In this document: positions 8,354 through 17,500 of the stretch, piece after piece
How the letters are laid out: every line of letters begins with the position of its first letter
How positions within the stretch are numbered: position 1 is the stretch's first letter
NCBI GenBank assembly: GCA_964598535.1
Contig: CAZRCI010000027.1
Coordinates: 1-64,000 of the forward strand
Direction: 5' to 3'
DNA from: JALHMI01 sp964598535
GTDB lineage: Bacteria; Planctomycetota; Planctomycetia; Pirellulales; PALSA-1355
Length of the DNA stretch: 64,000 bases
Notes under the pieces: model-generated
Seen by the model: only the letters and a program-made list of their open reading frames with translations
The model's database searches: none
Told to the model about the DNA's origin: nothing
Program-made: the position numbers and the translations under genes

Positions 8354-9172
8354 ATGCCTAAAGACTTCGCGGCAATCGCCGACGACTACGCGTTCTTCAT
8401 GACGCATGCCACCGAGGCCGCGAGCGACGCCGCGGCCTACGCCCAGAAGTTGTCGGGCTTTGCCGCGCAGCGGGCGGCCATCCGTATGCTCGACTTCGGC
8501 TGCGGCTCGGGCGAGTTCACCGAGCGGTTGCTGAAACTCCTCGCCTGGCCGCCCGAACGGCTCGCGCTGCATCTGGTCGAACCGGTTGCCCAGCAACGAG
8601 AGACCGCGGCCAGACGCTTGGCAAACTACGCTCGGCATTCGGCTGCCGGCGCGGCGCCGATCGTCGCGAGCGGCGTGCCGCCCCTGCCCTCGGAGGCACC
8701 CGCTGCGCAGGACACGGACAAGGGAGAGCAGGCCCAGCCGTTCGACATCGTGCTGTCGAATCACGCGTTGTACTACGTGGACGACCTGGCCGACACGCTC
8801 GCCAAACTGGTGGGTCTCGTCGCGCCCGGGGGCAAGCTGCTCATCGCGATCGCGGGCTGGGACAACACGCTACTCGAACTGTGGCGCCACGGCTTCGGCC
8901 TGCTGGGCCGGCCGGTTCCCTACTACACGGCCGAAGACGTTCGCGCCGAGTTCGCAAGGCTCGGCGTTCCGTTCCAAGTCCGCCCATCGCACTACGAGCT
9001 TCGCTTCGCGGACAGCGAGCTCAACCGGCTGCGCATCCTACGTTTTCTGTTTGCGGAGCACCTGGACGAACTTCCGCGCGTCGAGCTGCTGGCGTTCTTC
9101 GATCGCTATGCCGCGGGCGGCGAAATCGCGATTCGCACCTGGAGCGAGCATCTCGTCGGCGGAATTGCCTGA
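8354..9172 (+). CDS. Class I SAM-dependent methyltransferase
   Basis: A 272-aa protein. The SAM-binding glycine motif MLDFGCGSGEF lies near residue 45, and the acidic motif-II region (HLVEPV) follows. A motif-IV-like segment DIVLSNHALYYVDD and the post-motif APGGKLLIAI complete the class I Rossmann pattern. The acceptor cannot be predicted. It is the last gene of the plus-strand run starting at 4474 and is followed by the repeat element at 9289-9424. Confidence 0.8.
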   Translation: MPKDFAAIADDYAFFMTHATEAASDAAAYAQKLSGFAAQRAAIRMLDFGCGSGEFTERLLKLLAWPPERLALHLVEPVAQQRETAARRLANYARHSAAGAAPIVASGVPPLPSEAPAAQDTDKGEQAQPFDIVLSNHALYYVDDLADTLAKLVGLVAPGGKLLIAIAGWDNTLLELWRHGFGLLGRPVPYYTAEDVRAEFARLGVPFQVRPSHYELRFADSELNRLRILRFLFAEHLDELPRVELLAFFDRYAAGGEIAIRTWSEHLVGGIA

Positions 9173-9288
9173 CGAGCGCTGCGTTTCGTCGAAGGACAAG
9201 AACGGCGGTTTCCGCAAAGCTTCCTTGGACAAACAGCGGCGCCAAAACCCAAAAATCAAGCAGTAACGCAGCACGAGCATTCGCTCGA

Positions 9289-9424
9289 CTAGTGCTGCGT
9301 CACACCCAAGAATTGGGATGACGCAGCACGACCGCCGAACACGCAAGTGGTTCGGCGGCAAGCAAATACCTGGTGTTCCGCTGATTGACTTCAACTCCAA
9401 ATTTTAAGTGTGACGGAACACTAG
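9289..9424. mobile_element. MITE-like element, copy A of dispersed repeat R1
   Basis: The 136-bp segment is bounded by imperfect inverted repeats: CTAGTGCTGCGTCAC at 9289-9303 and GTGACGGAACACTAG at 9410-9424 (13 of 15 positions pair). Inside is a perfect hairpin with arms CCGCCGAAC (9332-9340) and GTTCGGCGG (9350-9358), loop ACGCAAGTG. It encodes no transposase, so it would be a non-autonomous miniature element. The right end supplies the TAG stop of the minus-strand frame at 9421. Related copies are at 39433, 43686 and 61747. Confidence 0.6.
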
Positions 9425-10083
9425 TGCCTCGTCTGAACAACGGCAACTTCAACGCCATCGACAACCTGAACCACCCGAAAATTGATTCGCCCTTTACGAT
9501 CGACTTCCTTGCCGAGATCCTCAATCTTTGCGAGCTCGTCACGACAGTCCTGAAGAACCGTTAGCCGGTTCTGAGTTTCCACAGCTTCGGCTTCGACCAC
9601 CCGAAGCTGCTCCCGAAACCTTTCACGATCTGCCGGCTTGGTCGATGTTTTCGGTGAGGCGTTCACATAGGCCTTGAGAGCCGCCACGCGTTGATCCGCC
9701 AACTTCGACTCGTGAAGGCAAGCCTTGATGGTTTGAGCCAACTTGCCTCTCAATAATTGGATACCGCTGGCCGTCCAGGAATAAAGCACGCCATCGTGAT
9801 CTTGAATCTGCGGTTTGATGCGAACGTACAATTCCTCCGTGCCGTGCAGAGAAAGTTCGACGCCCACACGCGGAACTTCAGCCCGAATGACCAGCCGGAT
9901 CGGGCTGCCGAGTGTCTTCTAGCCACTATCGGGAATTCGCCTTACCAAGGGCACATTGCTCAACCCCGTTACCACGAGGCTCAACTTTCGGGGCCGAACA
10001 TCGACCAACGGCTTGAATTTCACCTCGGCCTGGTTTCTCGTGAGGTCGATCGGCGGCGAAACGACCGGATGTGGCGGAGGCTC
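9421..10083 (-). pseudogene. Damaged gene fragment, possibly the displaced 3' part of the adjacent J-like protein gene
   Basis: The frame from about 10083 down to 9421 has coding-like codon use throughout but is interrupted by one TAG (9921-9919). The uninterrupted part, 9867-9421, could start at a GTG and encodes 148 aa. That part contains LSLHGTEELYVRIKP and a long Lys/Glu-rich helix that looks like a coiled coil. Upstream of the TAG the same frame reads PPPHPVVSPPIDLT and KFKPLVDVRPRKL, protein-like rather than random. The adjacent upstream gene (10082-11194) ends in another frame at this point. A frameshift plus nonsense mutation, or a sequencing error, could have split one longer gene. 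The final TAG lies in the R1 element, so the 3' end may also be truncated. Confidence 0.45.
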
Positions 10084-11194
10084 ACTTCGGCTGTTCGAGG
10101 TTTCCCCCAGCAGACGGTACGCGTGGCGGATTGCGAAATTGCGATTCGACCTGGTTATGAAAATCGCCGGAAACCTGATATTCGCGAACCAACATGTCGG
10201 CCGCGGTCAAGGCGATTCGCCTGGCTTCCGCCCAATGGCCGGAATCCGCTTGCCCGCACAGTTCGATTGCTAGTTGAAGCAACACGTAACGCATCCACGG
10301 ATGATTCTCCGCGATGGCGGCATCCAGAACCTGATTAGGAGAGATCTTGCCTTCGATCTGAAGCTTGTCTCGGGCTTGCCGCAATTGTTGTTGCGCTTGC
10401 CGCAATTGTTGTTGCGTGGGAATCGGATGACGGGTATCGGTGTTCGCCGCTGCGGGGCCATTCGCCGGCGACCGCATGGCAGATGCCCGGCGCGATGCGG
10501 ACGCCCGCGGCGAATCCAGCGTCGCCGGAACGTCCATCCGCGGGATATCCGCTGAGGTCGCAACCGCGTGATCAACCATCTCCAACGGTTCCTCCACCTC
10601 CAACGGTTCGTCCGAGGCCGGACCGTCCCCAACGAATGTGAAAGCGATCCCGGCCAGGATCAACAGCAGGCAGGCCAACGTAACGGCTATTGGAGCGGCC
10701 CGGCGTCGCTGCCTCGTCTTTGGCAAACGGAGACTTTGCCTGTGCCAATCCGGACGTTTCTTCGAAGCCGAATCAAAATCATCGAGCCCCGCGGTTTCAA
10801 GGCCCCCCAAGCCGGCTGGCTCGATCGCAAGTGCCAGGGAATCATCAAATGGCGCCGTGGAATCGTCAAATGTGGAATCGTCAAATGCTGAAGTCTCCAC
10901 GGGCGGCGCAAGCGTCTGCCTATCAACCTCCGCTCGAAGCTGAGCGTCATATTCCGACTTTGCTTCGGGGTTGAGCAAACAGACCTTCGCCCGCGAGATC
11001 TCGTTGAGAATCTTCTGGGAAAGTTCGGACTGGGGTCCAATCTTATAGCTCTGGATGTGCGCCATCTGGCGCTCGCCGGCGGCCTGGATGACCTCCCGGT
11101 CGGCCTCGAAGCGTTCTAACCCCAACAGCCGATAGTGATCCGGCGGCTGATGCTCCGGCCGAATCCCCAACCATTTATAATACGGATCAAACAC
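10082..11194 (-). CDS. Planctomycete membrane protein with N-terminal J-domain-like region
   Basis: A protein of about 370 aa. The N-terminus (FDPYYKWLGI, then DHYRLLGL at about residues 19-26) is a planctomycete-type start. The first 85 residues have the J-domain pattern: EVIQAA helix, LSQKILNEISRAK helix and a final LLNPEAKSEYD. The His-Pro-Asp loop of a true DnaJ is not visible. Three FDDS motifs (about residues 104-119) precede one transmembrane segment (about 167-187). A QQQLRQA repeat lies in the external or soluble part. I prefer the GTG at 11194, because homologous proteins start at FDPY; an upstream ATG at 11323 would overlap the Hsp70 gene. It is divergent from that Hsp70, with about 120 bases between, suggesting co-regulation and partnership. 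Confidence 0.68.
   Translation of the reverse strand: MFDPYYKWLGIRPEHQPPDHYRLLGLERFEADREVIQAAGERQMAHIQSYKIGPQSELSQKILNEISRAKVCLLNPEAKSEYDAQLRAEVDRQTLAPPVETSAFDDSTFDDSTAPFDDSLALAIEPAGLGGLETAGLDDFDSASKKRPDWHRQSLRLPKTRQRRRAAPIAVTLACLLLILAGIAFTFVGDGPASDEPLEVEEPLEMVDHAVATSADIPRMDVPATLDSPRASASRRASAMRSPANGPAAANTDTRHPIPTQQQLRQAQQQLRQARDKLQIEGKISPNQVLDAAIAENHPWMRYVLLQLAIELCGQADSGHWAEARRIALTAADMLVREYQVSGDFHNQVESQFRNPPRVPSAGGNLEQPK
10376..10417. repeat. Tandem 21-bp repeat, two copies
   Basis: Units 10376-10396 and 10397-10417 differ only at the last base. On the minus strand they encode the heptad-like duplication QQQLRQA within the J-like protein, so this is an in-frame duplication that lengthens a helix. 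Confidence 0.8.
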
Positions 11195-11314
11195 AACCTG
11201 GCATCCAGCGAGTGCGTGCCTCTCTGCCCTGCCCGAATGCCCTACGAGCACGTTATGATAGGTTCCCCCACAAGAGTCAGCAAGCAGGGGATTCCTAAAA
11301 GGAGACGCCTCGAA

Positions 11315-13201
11315 ATGCCGCAACCGCCAGTCGGTATTGATCTGGGAACGACGTATTCGGTCATCGCGTATGTCGACGAGACGGGTCGCCCGCTCACGAT
11401 TTCAAACGAAGCGGGAGACCTCCTGACGCCGAGTGCCGTTTCGTTGGACGACGGCGAGATCATCGTCGGCAAAGAAGCCGTCAAGCAGGCGGTCTTCGAT
11501 CCGGATGTGTTTGCCGATGGCTTCAAACGCGATATAGGCCGTTCGCGGTTCAGACGCCCGATCGCCCGTCGGCAAGTCCCGCCCGAAGTGTTGAGCGCCT
11601 TCGTGCTCCGGCGGTTGAAGCAAGATGCCGAACGGCGGCTTGGCACAATCGAGAACGTCGTGATCACGGTGCCGGCTTTCTTCGACGAGACGCGGAGGCG
11701 CGCCACGCAAGAGGCAGGCCGCATCGCGGGATTGAACGTCATCGATATCATCAATGAACCGACAGCCGCGGCCGTGGCCTTTGGCTATCTGTCGTCGACC
11801 AGGAAAGAACAAATTCTCGTCTACGACCTGGGCGGCGGCACCTTTGACGTAACCGTGTTGCAAATCGACGGCAACACCTTTCGCACGTTGGCCACGGACG
11901 GCGACGTCCAGCTCGGCGGCAGGGACTTCGACGAGCGGCTCGTGAATCATGTTGCCGAGAAGTTCATCGCTGCCCACGGGAGCGACCCGCGCCGCGATCC
12001 GCACGATGTGGCGCAACTCTGGCAAAACGCCCAGGACGCCAAGCACACGCTGTCCACGCGCGCCAGCGTATCGATTCCCTGTTTTCACCAAGGAATCAAA
12101 ATGCGCGTGGACCTCACCCGCGGAGAGTTCGAAAACCTCACCGCCGATCTGCTCGACCGGACCGCAACCACCACACAGTTAGTCTTACGGCAAGCCCGGC
12201 TTACCTGGGATCAAATCGACCGAATATTACTGGTTGGCGGGGCATCGCGGATGCCCATGATTGCCGCGATGCTCGAACAAGCCGCGGGCAAATTGCCCGA
12301 TCGTTCGCTCTCCCCCGACGAAGCAGTCGCCCATGGCGCGGCGCTGTACGCCGCGCGCCTGTCGCCGGAGTCCGTAAACCTTCCCTCGGAGTTTGAGCTG
12401 ATCAACGTCAATTCCCACAGCCTGGGAATCATTGGTCTCGATCAGCGGGAAAAACGCCACCGCAACATCGTCATCATTCCCAAAAACACTCCCCTGCCCT
12501 GCAAGGTCGTCAGGGGCTTCGCGACTGCCCGCGATAACCAAAGCAGCGTACGCGTCGTCGTTGTCGAAGGAGAAAGCGAACGCCCGGAACACTGCATCGA
12601 ATTGGGCATGTGCGTGGTGCGCAACCTGCCGCCGGGGCTTCCCAAAGGCACCAAGATCGAAGTCGAATACAGCTACGCCACGAATGGCCGCATCTCGGTC
12701 CGCGCACGGGTCCCCCAGGCTCGCCAATCGGCCGCCGTCGACTTACAGTACGATGCGGCCCTGAATCTGAACCTGACAGACTGGCAATCGCGCATTTGCG
12801 GTGACGAACCCGCCGCGACGGACGGCGCCGAAGATACAATCCCCAGGTTCGCCAAGTACCTGGACGAGTTGCTGGTCTCTTTCGGAAAAAAAGTGGCGCG
12901 ATTAGGCGTTCCCAAAAAATTGGCCGACCACCGGGCGGTTGCGGACGAGGCGGCCCAAGAACTCGAACGGTTGTCGGCAGAATACGTCCAAGCCGAGCGC
13001 GAACAACAGGCCGCCGCGCGGCAAACCGAAATCCTTCACGCGGCTTCCAGCATGTCGCAGATAACCCTGGCGTTGGAAGTTGCCGAGATGAAAGCCCGAA
13101 CCGCGCATCGAACGCTCGCGATTGGCTGTATCGAGCACGGGTTCGTTCCCCCCGAGCTCGAAATGCTCCACGACGAGATTCGACATTTTCAGACGGCATG
13201 A
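11315..13201 (+). CDS. Hsp70-family (DnaK-like) chaperone
   Basis: A 628-aa Hsp70. The ATPase domain has GIDLGTTYSV near residue 7, VPAFFDETRR, the phosphate-2 motif DLGGGTFDV near residue 172, and GGASRMP near residue 308. The substrate domain (about 365-500) has HSLGI and an NTPLP motif, as in DnaK, but differs in detail. A charged coiled-coil lid-like C-terminus follows, without the EEVD or acidic tail of canonical DnaK. It is therefore a specialised Hsp70 rather than the housekeeping DnaK. The ATG at 11315 is set by AAAAGGAG at 11297-11304 and by the MPQPPVGIDLG start; the longer upstream frame is spurious. The divergent J-like gene is a candidate co-chaperone. Confidence 0.92.
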   Translation: MPQPPVGIDLGTTYSVIAYVDETGRPLTISNEAGDLLTPSAVSLDDGEIIVGKEAVKQAVFDPDVFADGFKRDIGRSRFRRPIARRQVPPEVLSAFVLRRLKQDAERRLGTIENVVITVPAFFDETRRRATQEAGRIAGLNVIDIINEPTAAAVAFGYLSSTRKEQILVYDLGGGTFDVTVLQIDGNTFRTLATDGDVQLGGRDFDERLVNHVAEKFIAAHGSDPRRDPHDVAQLWQNAQDAKHTLSTRASVSIPCFHQGIKMRVDLTRGEFENLTADLLDRTATTTQLVLRQARLTWDQIDRILLVGGASRMPMIAAMLEQAAGKLPDRSLSPDEAVAHGAALYAARLSPESVNLPSEFELINVNSHSLGIIGLDQREKRHRNIVIIPKNTPLPCKVVRGFATARDNQSSVRVVVVEGESERPEHCIELGMCVVRNLPPGLPKGTKIEVEYSYATNGRISVRARVPQARQSAAVDLQYDAALNLNLTDWQSRICGDEPAATDGAEDTIPRFAKYLDELLVSFGKKVARLGVPKKLADHRAVADEAAQELERLSAEYVQAEREQQAAARQTEILHAASSMSQITLALEVAEMKARTAHRTLAIGCIEHGFVPPELEMLHDEIRHFQTA

Positions 13202-13260
13202 AGGGCGCCGAGCCGCAAGTCACGGGCGATGCCGAAATTGCAAGCTCTCAAGGCCCGTTC

Positions 13261-14124
13261 TCAAGCCACCTTCGCCGGGCGGGGCGGTAGATAAGTCAGC
13301 AATTGCGAGACGCCCCAGGCCTGCTCGTCTGCCAACAGCTTGGCGACGCGGCCAGAAGCTTCGCCGGCGCGGCCCAAGAATACCCGCAGCTCGGAGCCTT
13401 CGCCAACCAGTTCCACGTCGTGAAGCACCAGCTTGTGCCGCGCCAGCAGATTGGCGAGCGACGTCAGCGAGAAGTAGTTGCGCTGGCCGGTATGCGCCGA
13501 CCACAGGGCCCGGCGTTCGATCAGATGTTTGATGTAGGGCGTCTCGATCACCGCGACTCCCGAATTTTTCAAGACCGCGTGCAGGCCCCCGATCACGGCC
13601 TCCAGATCGCTCACCAGCGAGAGGCTATGATGCAAATGCACGACATCCGCGTCCTGTGCGCACAGGGCCAGTTCCACGGCCAGCGGCTTGTCGAAGTGGC
13701 GGCAGAGCGTCGGCACCCCATACTCCAGCCGCGCGAGCTCGGCCAACCGCACCGCCGGCTCGATGCCCAGCACCGGAATACCCGCGGACAAATAATCGCT
13801 CAACAGACGCCCGTCGCGGCTCCCGATCTCGATCACCATGCTGGCCGGACGCAACTTTTGCGTGGCGATGATCTGCTGCGTCAGATGCCGAGCGCCCCAC
13901 GCGCTGCTGTCGCTCGTGCGCACGGCTTCGCCCCCGGCCAGAGAACGGCCAACCTCGCCAATCCGATGCACGAGCAGACACTGCGGACAGAACACCAACT
14001 CTTCATAGCCGGTCGTGGGCTGAGCGACGTAAGGAGACTTCGCGCTGGCGCTGGGCTGCTCCCAGCGGGCGATCGATTTTAGCGAAGCGTTTCCACACGA
14101 ACGACAGCCGGTTACGTGCGACAT
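13261..14124 (-). CDS. SAM-dependent methyltransferase with N-terminal zinc-binding domain
   Basis: A 287-aa protein. The N-terminus has two Cys pairs (CRSCGN at about residues 7-12 and FCPQCL near 45), the zinc-binding module seen before C-methyltransferases of the deoxysugar type. The SAM motif is VIEIGSRDGRLL, with an acidic strand end (LGIEPA). Motif DADVVHLHHSLSL and VAVIETPYIKHL complete the fold. The ATG at 14124 (MSHVTGC) places the zinc module directly at the start; upstream codons are Arg/Pro-rich and unlikely to be translated. It lies convergent with the Hsp70 gene. Related enzymes act on nucleotide-linked sugars or on small molecules; the substrate here is unknown. Confidence 0.78.
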   Translation of the reverse strand: MSHVTGCRSCGNASLKSIARWEQPSASAKSPYVAQPTTGYEELVFCPQCLLVHRIGEVGRSLAGGEAVRTSDSSAWGARHLTQQIIATQKLRPASMVIEIGSRDGRLLSDYLSAGIPVLGIEPAVRLAELARLEYGVPTLCRHFDKPLAVELALCAQDADVVHLHHSLSLVSDLEAVIGGLHAVLKNSGVAVIETPYIKHLIERRALWSAHTGQRNYFSLTSLANLLARHKLVLHDVELVGEGSELRVFLGRAGEASGRVAKLLADEQAWGVSQLLTYLPPRPAKVA

Positions 14125-14574
14125 GATGGTGACAAGCCTGCAATTTGGGTGAAGGTTACTTGCGCCCGCGGCGTTCGTTTTCCGCCGGGGGCAGGATGGT
14201 ACCGGAAGCGGGCGGTTCGGGTCAACGCATGCTGAACGAACCCTTGGAACCGCGGAAACCAACCGACGCTAAACTCTTTACGTACCAAGGCCGGGGCCGG
14301 TGCTAGCCCGTCGCAAAAAAAATGGTTGCGATCCCAAAATGGATGCGGCCTCCGAATAGCGGGCGCAAATCGCTATTTTGCGAGCGGTGCGGAGCTTGGC
14401 CCCGTGCTTCGCGAGGCACGGAGAGCAGCGACGACGCGGAAGTCCTGTCCGACGTTGGATTTCCCGCGCCTTCTTGGCCATTTCCAGTGCCCCCCGGCGG
14501 GTGACTATAATGGCCAGACCACCAGGTTCGCCCGGTGTGCCGGCGCTTCGATTTAGCCCACAGGATGGTTCGCA
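14125..14574. other. Intergenic region with a dispersed repeat
   Basis: 450 bases between the divergent methyltransferase and giant cytochrome genes. It contains an R2 repeat at 14329-14417 and presumably promoters for both genes. No open frame here has a recognisable product. Confidence 0.5.
14329..14417 (+). repeat. Dispersed repeat R2, copy 1
   Basis: It shares ATCCCAAAAT, AGCGGGCGCAAA, TATTTTGCGA, CGGTGCGGAG and CTTCGCGAGG with copies at 43842 and 44564. In one frame it encodes GRKSLFCERCG, a CxxC peptide conserved in all three copies. This copy carries an extra segment of about 16 bases after the first block. Confidence 0.65.
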
Positions 14575-17500
14575 ATGCGCGTGATTTCGAGTTTGGTTGC
14601 CCTGGCCGTGCTTTCGTTTGGCGGGCTCTCGTGGCCGTGGCCATCAGCGGTAGCCTGGGCTGAACCTGAAGCGGCCAGTAGGATCCCCACGGCCGCGCGG
14701 CAAAATTTCGCGTATCTCGACGAGCACGATCCGTTCTATGTCTCGCGAACCTTCCCCAAGCTGATCACCCCCCAATGGGTTGGCGAAGACGGCGTCGAGG
14801 CGGTCGTCATTCTGTCGATCGACGACATGCGCGGCCATGAGCGGTGGGAGGAGTTCCTGCGCCCGCTGCTCGAGCGGCTTAAAAAAATCGACGGCCGAGC
14901 GCCGGTCAGCATCATGACCTGCCAGATCGACCCGCGCGAGCCCCACTTGCAGAAGTGGCTGGCCGAAGGCGTGAGCTTGGAAACGCACACGCTCGATCAT
15001 CCGTGCCCGCTGTTGCAGAAGGGCGATCTGGCGGCGGCCAAGCAGACGTACGATCGTTGCGTCGACCAGATGGCCGCCGTGCCGGGCAGCCGCGCCGTCG
15101 CGTTTCGAATGCCCTGCTGCGATTCAATGAACACCCCCAGCCCGCGGTTCTATACCGAAATCTTCGGCAAGACGACGACGTCGGGAAACTTCCTTGAAAT
15201 CGACAGCTCGGTGTTCAATATCGTCACGGGGAGCGATCCCGAGGTTCCGCGAGCGTTGGTCGTCGACGGCGCGCATCAGGAAATTTTTCGCCGCTATCTG
15301 CCGTTCAAGTCGTATGCCGTCACGGTGGAAGACTATCCATATCCCTACGTGATTGGCGGCAAGTGTTGGGAATTTCCGTGCGCGGTGCCCAGCGACTGGA
15401 GCGCGCAACACGTGCAGAAGCCCGACAATCCGCGTACGATCGAAGACCTGAAACGTGGACTCGACACCGCCGTGGTCAAGCAGGGCGTATTCACGCTGGT
15501 CTTTCATCCGCACAACTGGATCAAGGCCGAGCAACTCGTCGAGCTGGTAGACCACGCCGTGAACAAGCACGGCAACAAGATCAAGTTCCTCACCTTTCGC
15601 GAAGCCGCCGAACGCCTCAACAAGCACCTGCTGAACGGGCAACCCCTGCGCGACAAGGATGGCGGCGCCAGCGGTACGCGCCTGCTTGATCTGAACGCGG
15701 ACGGCTACCTTGACGTCGTCGCGGGCAATCCCCAGGTGCGACGAACGCGAGTCTGGTTGCCCAGGCTGAGACAATGGACCGAGAGTCCATTTCCGCTGGA
15801 CTTGACGCGAACCGACGCCCGGTTTGGCCTGTTGCATGACGATCGCCGCCCCACGGTTTTCGACGGAACGCGCGGCGCTTGGCATTTCGACGGAACGGCC
15901 TGGATCCAGGATCCGCGTCTGGTGCGCGGCCTGCCCGCCGACGCGAAGCTCGCGGCGATGCGATTACTCGATCTCGACGGTGACGGTATCGACGAACTCC
16001 TGACAAGAAACACGAACAAGTCGGCCCGGCAACCGATCTACCGCCGCCACAGCAATGGCTGGGAATTGCTGCCCTTCACGTTGCCAGAGAACATGGAACT
16101 GCCGACCGCCGACCACGATACGGGACTCCGGTTTGTCGACTTGGACGAGAACGGCTCGCTCGACGTACTGTACTCCAATGACACCGGCTATGCCGCGGCG
16201 TTGTTCACCTCGCTGGAAAAAGGCTGGTCGCAAGAGCTCGTGCGCGGCAAGCCGGGCGCTCAGGACGCGATTCCGCGAATCGCCCGCGCGGGAACCAACA
16301 ACGGCGCCTGGATTCATGGCCGCACGCTGTGGGTGCAGAATGAAGACACCGCCGAGTTGCCAGATCTAGTAGACCGGATGCCGCTCGACAAACTGCTCGA
16401 AAGCGTCAAATTTCCAGGGCCCAAGTCGCCCGAGCTTGCGCTCCAAACCATGCGCGTGCGACCGGGCTTTCAGGTGGAGCTGGCCGCCTGTGAACCGCTG
16501 GTCACCGATCCCGTGGCAATCGCTTTCGGTCCGGACGGCAAGCTCTGGGTCGCCGAAATGGGAGACTATCCGCGCGGCGCCGATGGCCGCGGGGCCAAGG
16601 GCGGCGTCATTCGCTATCTCGAAGACACCGACGGCGACGGGCGCTACGATCGCAGCACGCTGTTCCTCGACGACCTCGGCTATCCGAACGGCGTGACGCC
16701 CTGGCGCGGCGGCGTGCTCGTCACCTGCGCGCCCGACGTCTTCTATGCCGAAGATACCGATGGCGATGGCCGCGCCGACCGCCGCGAGATCCTCTACAGC
16801 GGATTTATGGAAGGCAACCCCCAACATCGCGCCAACGGCTTTACCTGGGGAATGGACGGTTGGCTCTACGGCGCGCATGCCGACAGCGCCAAGGGCGGCC
16901 TCACGCTGCATCGCCGCGGCGGCGAGGTGGTGGACGCCAACGGCCGCGACTTCCGCATCCGTCCGGACGAGGGCCTGCTCGATCCGCAGTCGGGCGTCTC
17001 GCAGTACGGCCGCGGCCGCGACGACTGGGACAACTGGTTCGGCAACGAAAATAGCAACCCGCTCTATCATTACGTACTGGCCGATCATTACTTGCGGCGC
17101 AACCAACACGTGCCGGCCATCGACGGCAAGGTCGACGTATCGGACCAGCCGGGCGTGGCCGAGGTGTTTCCCGCAAGCCGCACCCTGGCCCGCTACAACG
17201 ACCTCTACGCGGCAAATCGATTTACTTCGGCCAATAGCGCGATCATCTATCGCGATGACTTGTTCGGTCCGGCGTTCGAAGGCAACTCGTTCGTTAGCGA
17301 ACCGGTTCACAATCTGGTGCATCGCGAGATCCTGCGTCCCGAGGGCCTGACCTTTCACAGCGGCCGCGCGGCAGACGAGCGCGACAGCGAGTTCCTCGCC
17401 TCGGCCGACAACTGGTGCCGCCCGGCCACGCTGGTCACCGGCCCCGACGGCGCGCTGTGGGTCACCGACATGTACCGTCAAACGATCGAACATCCCGAAT

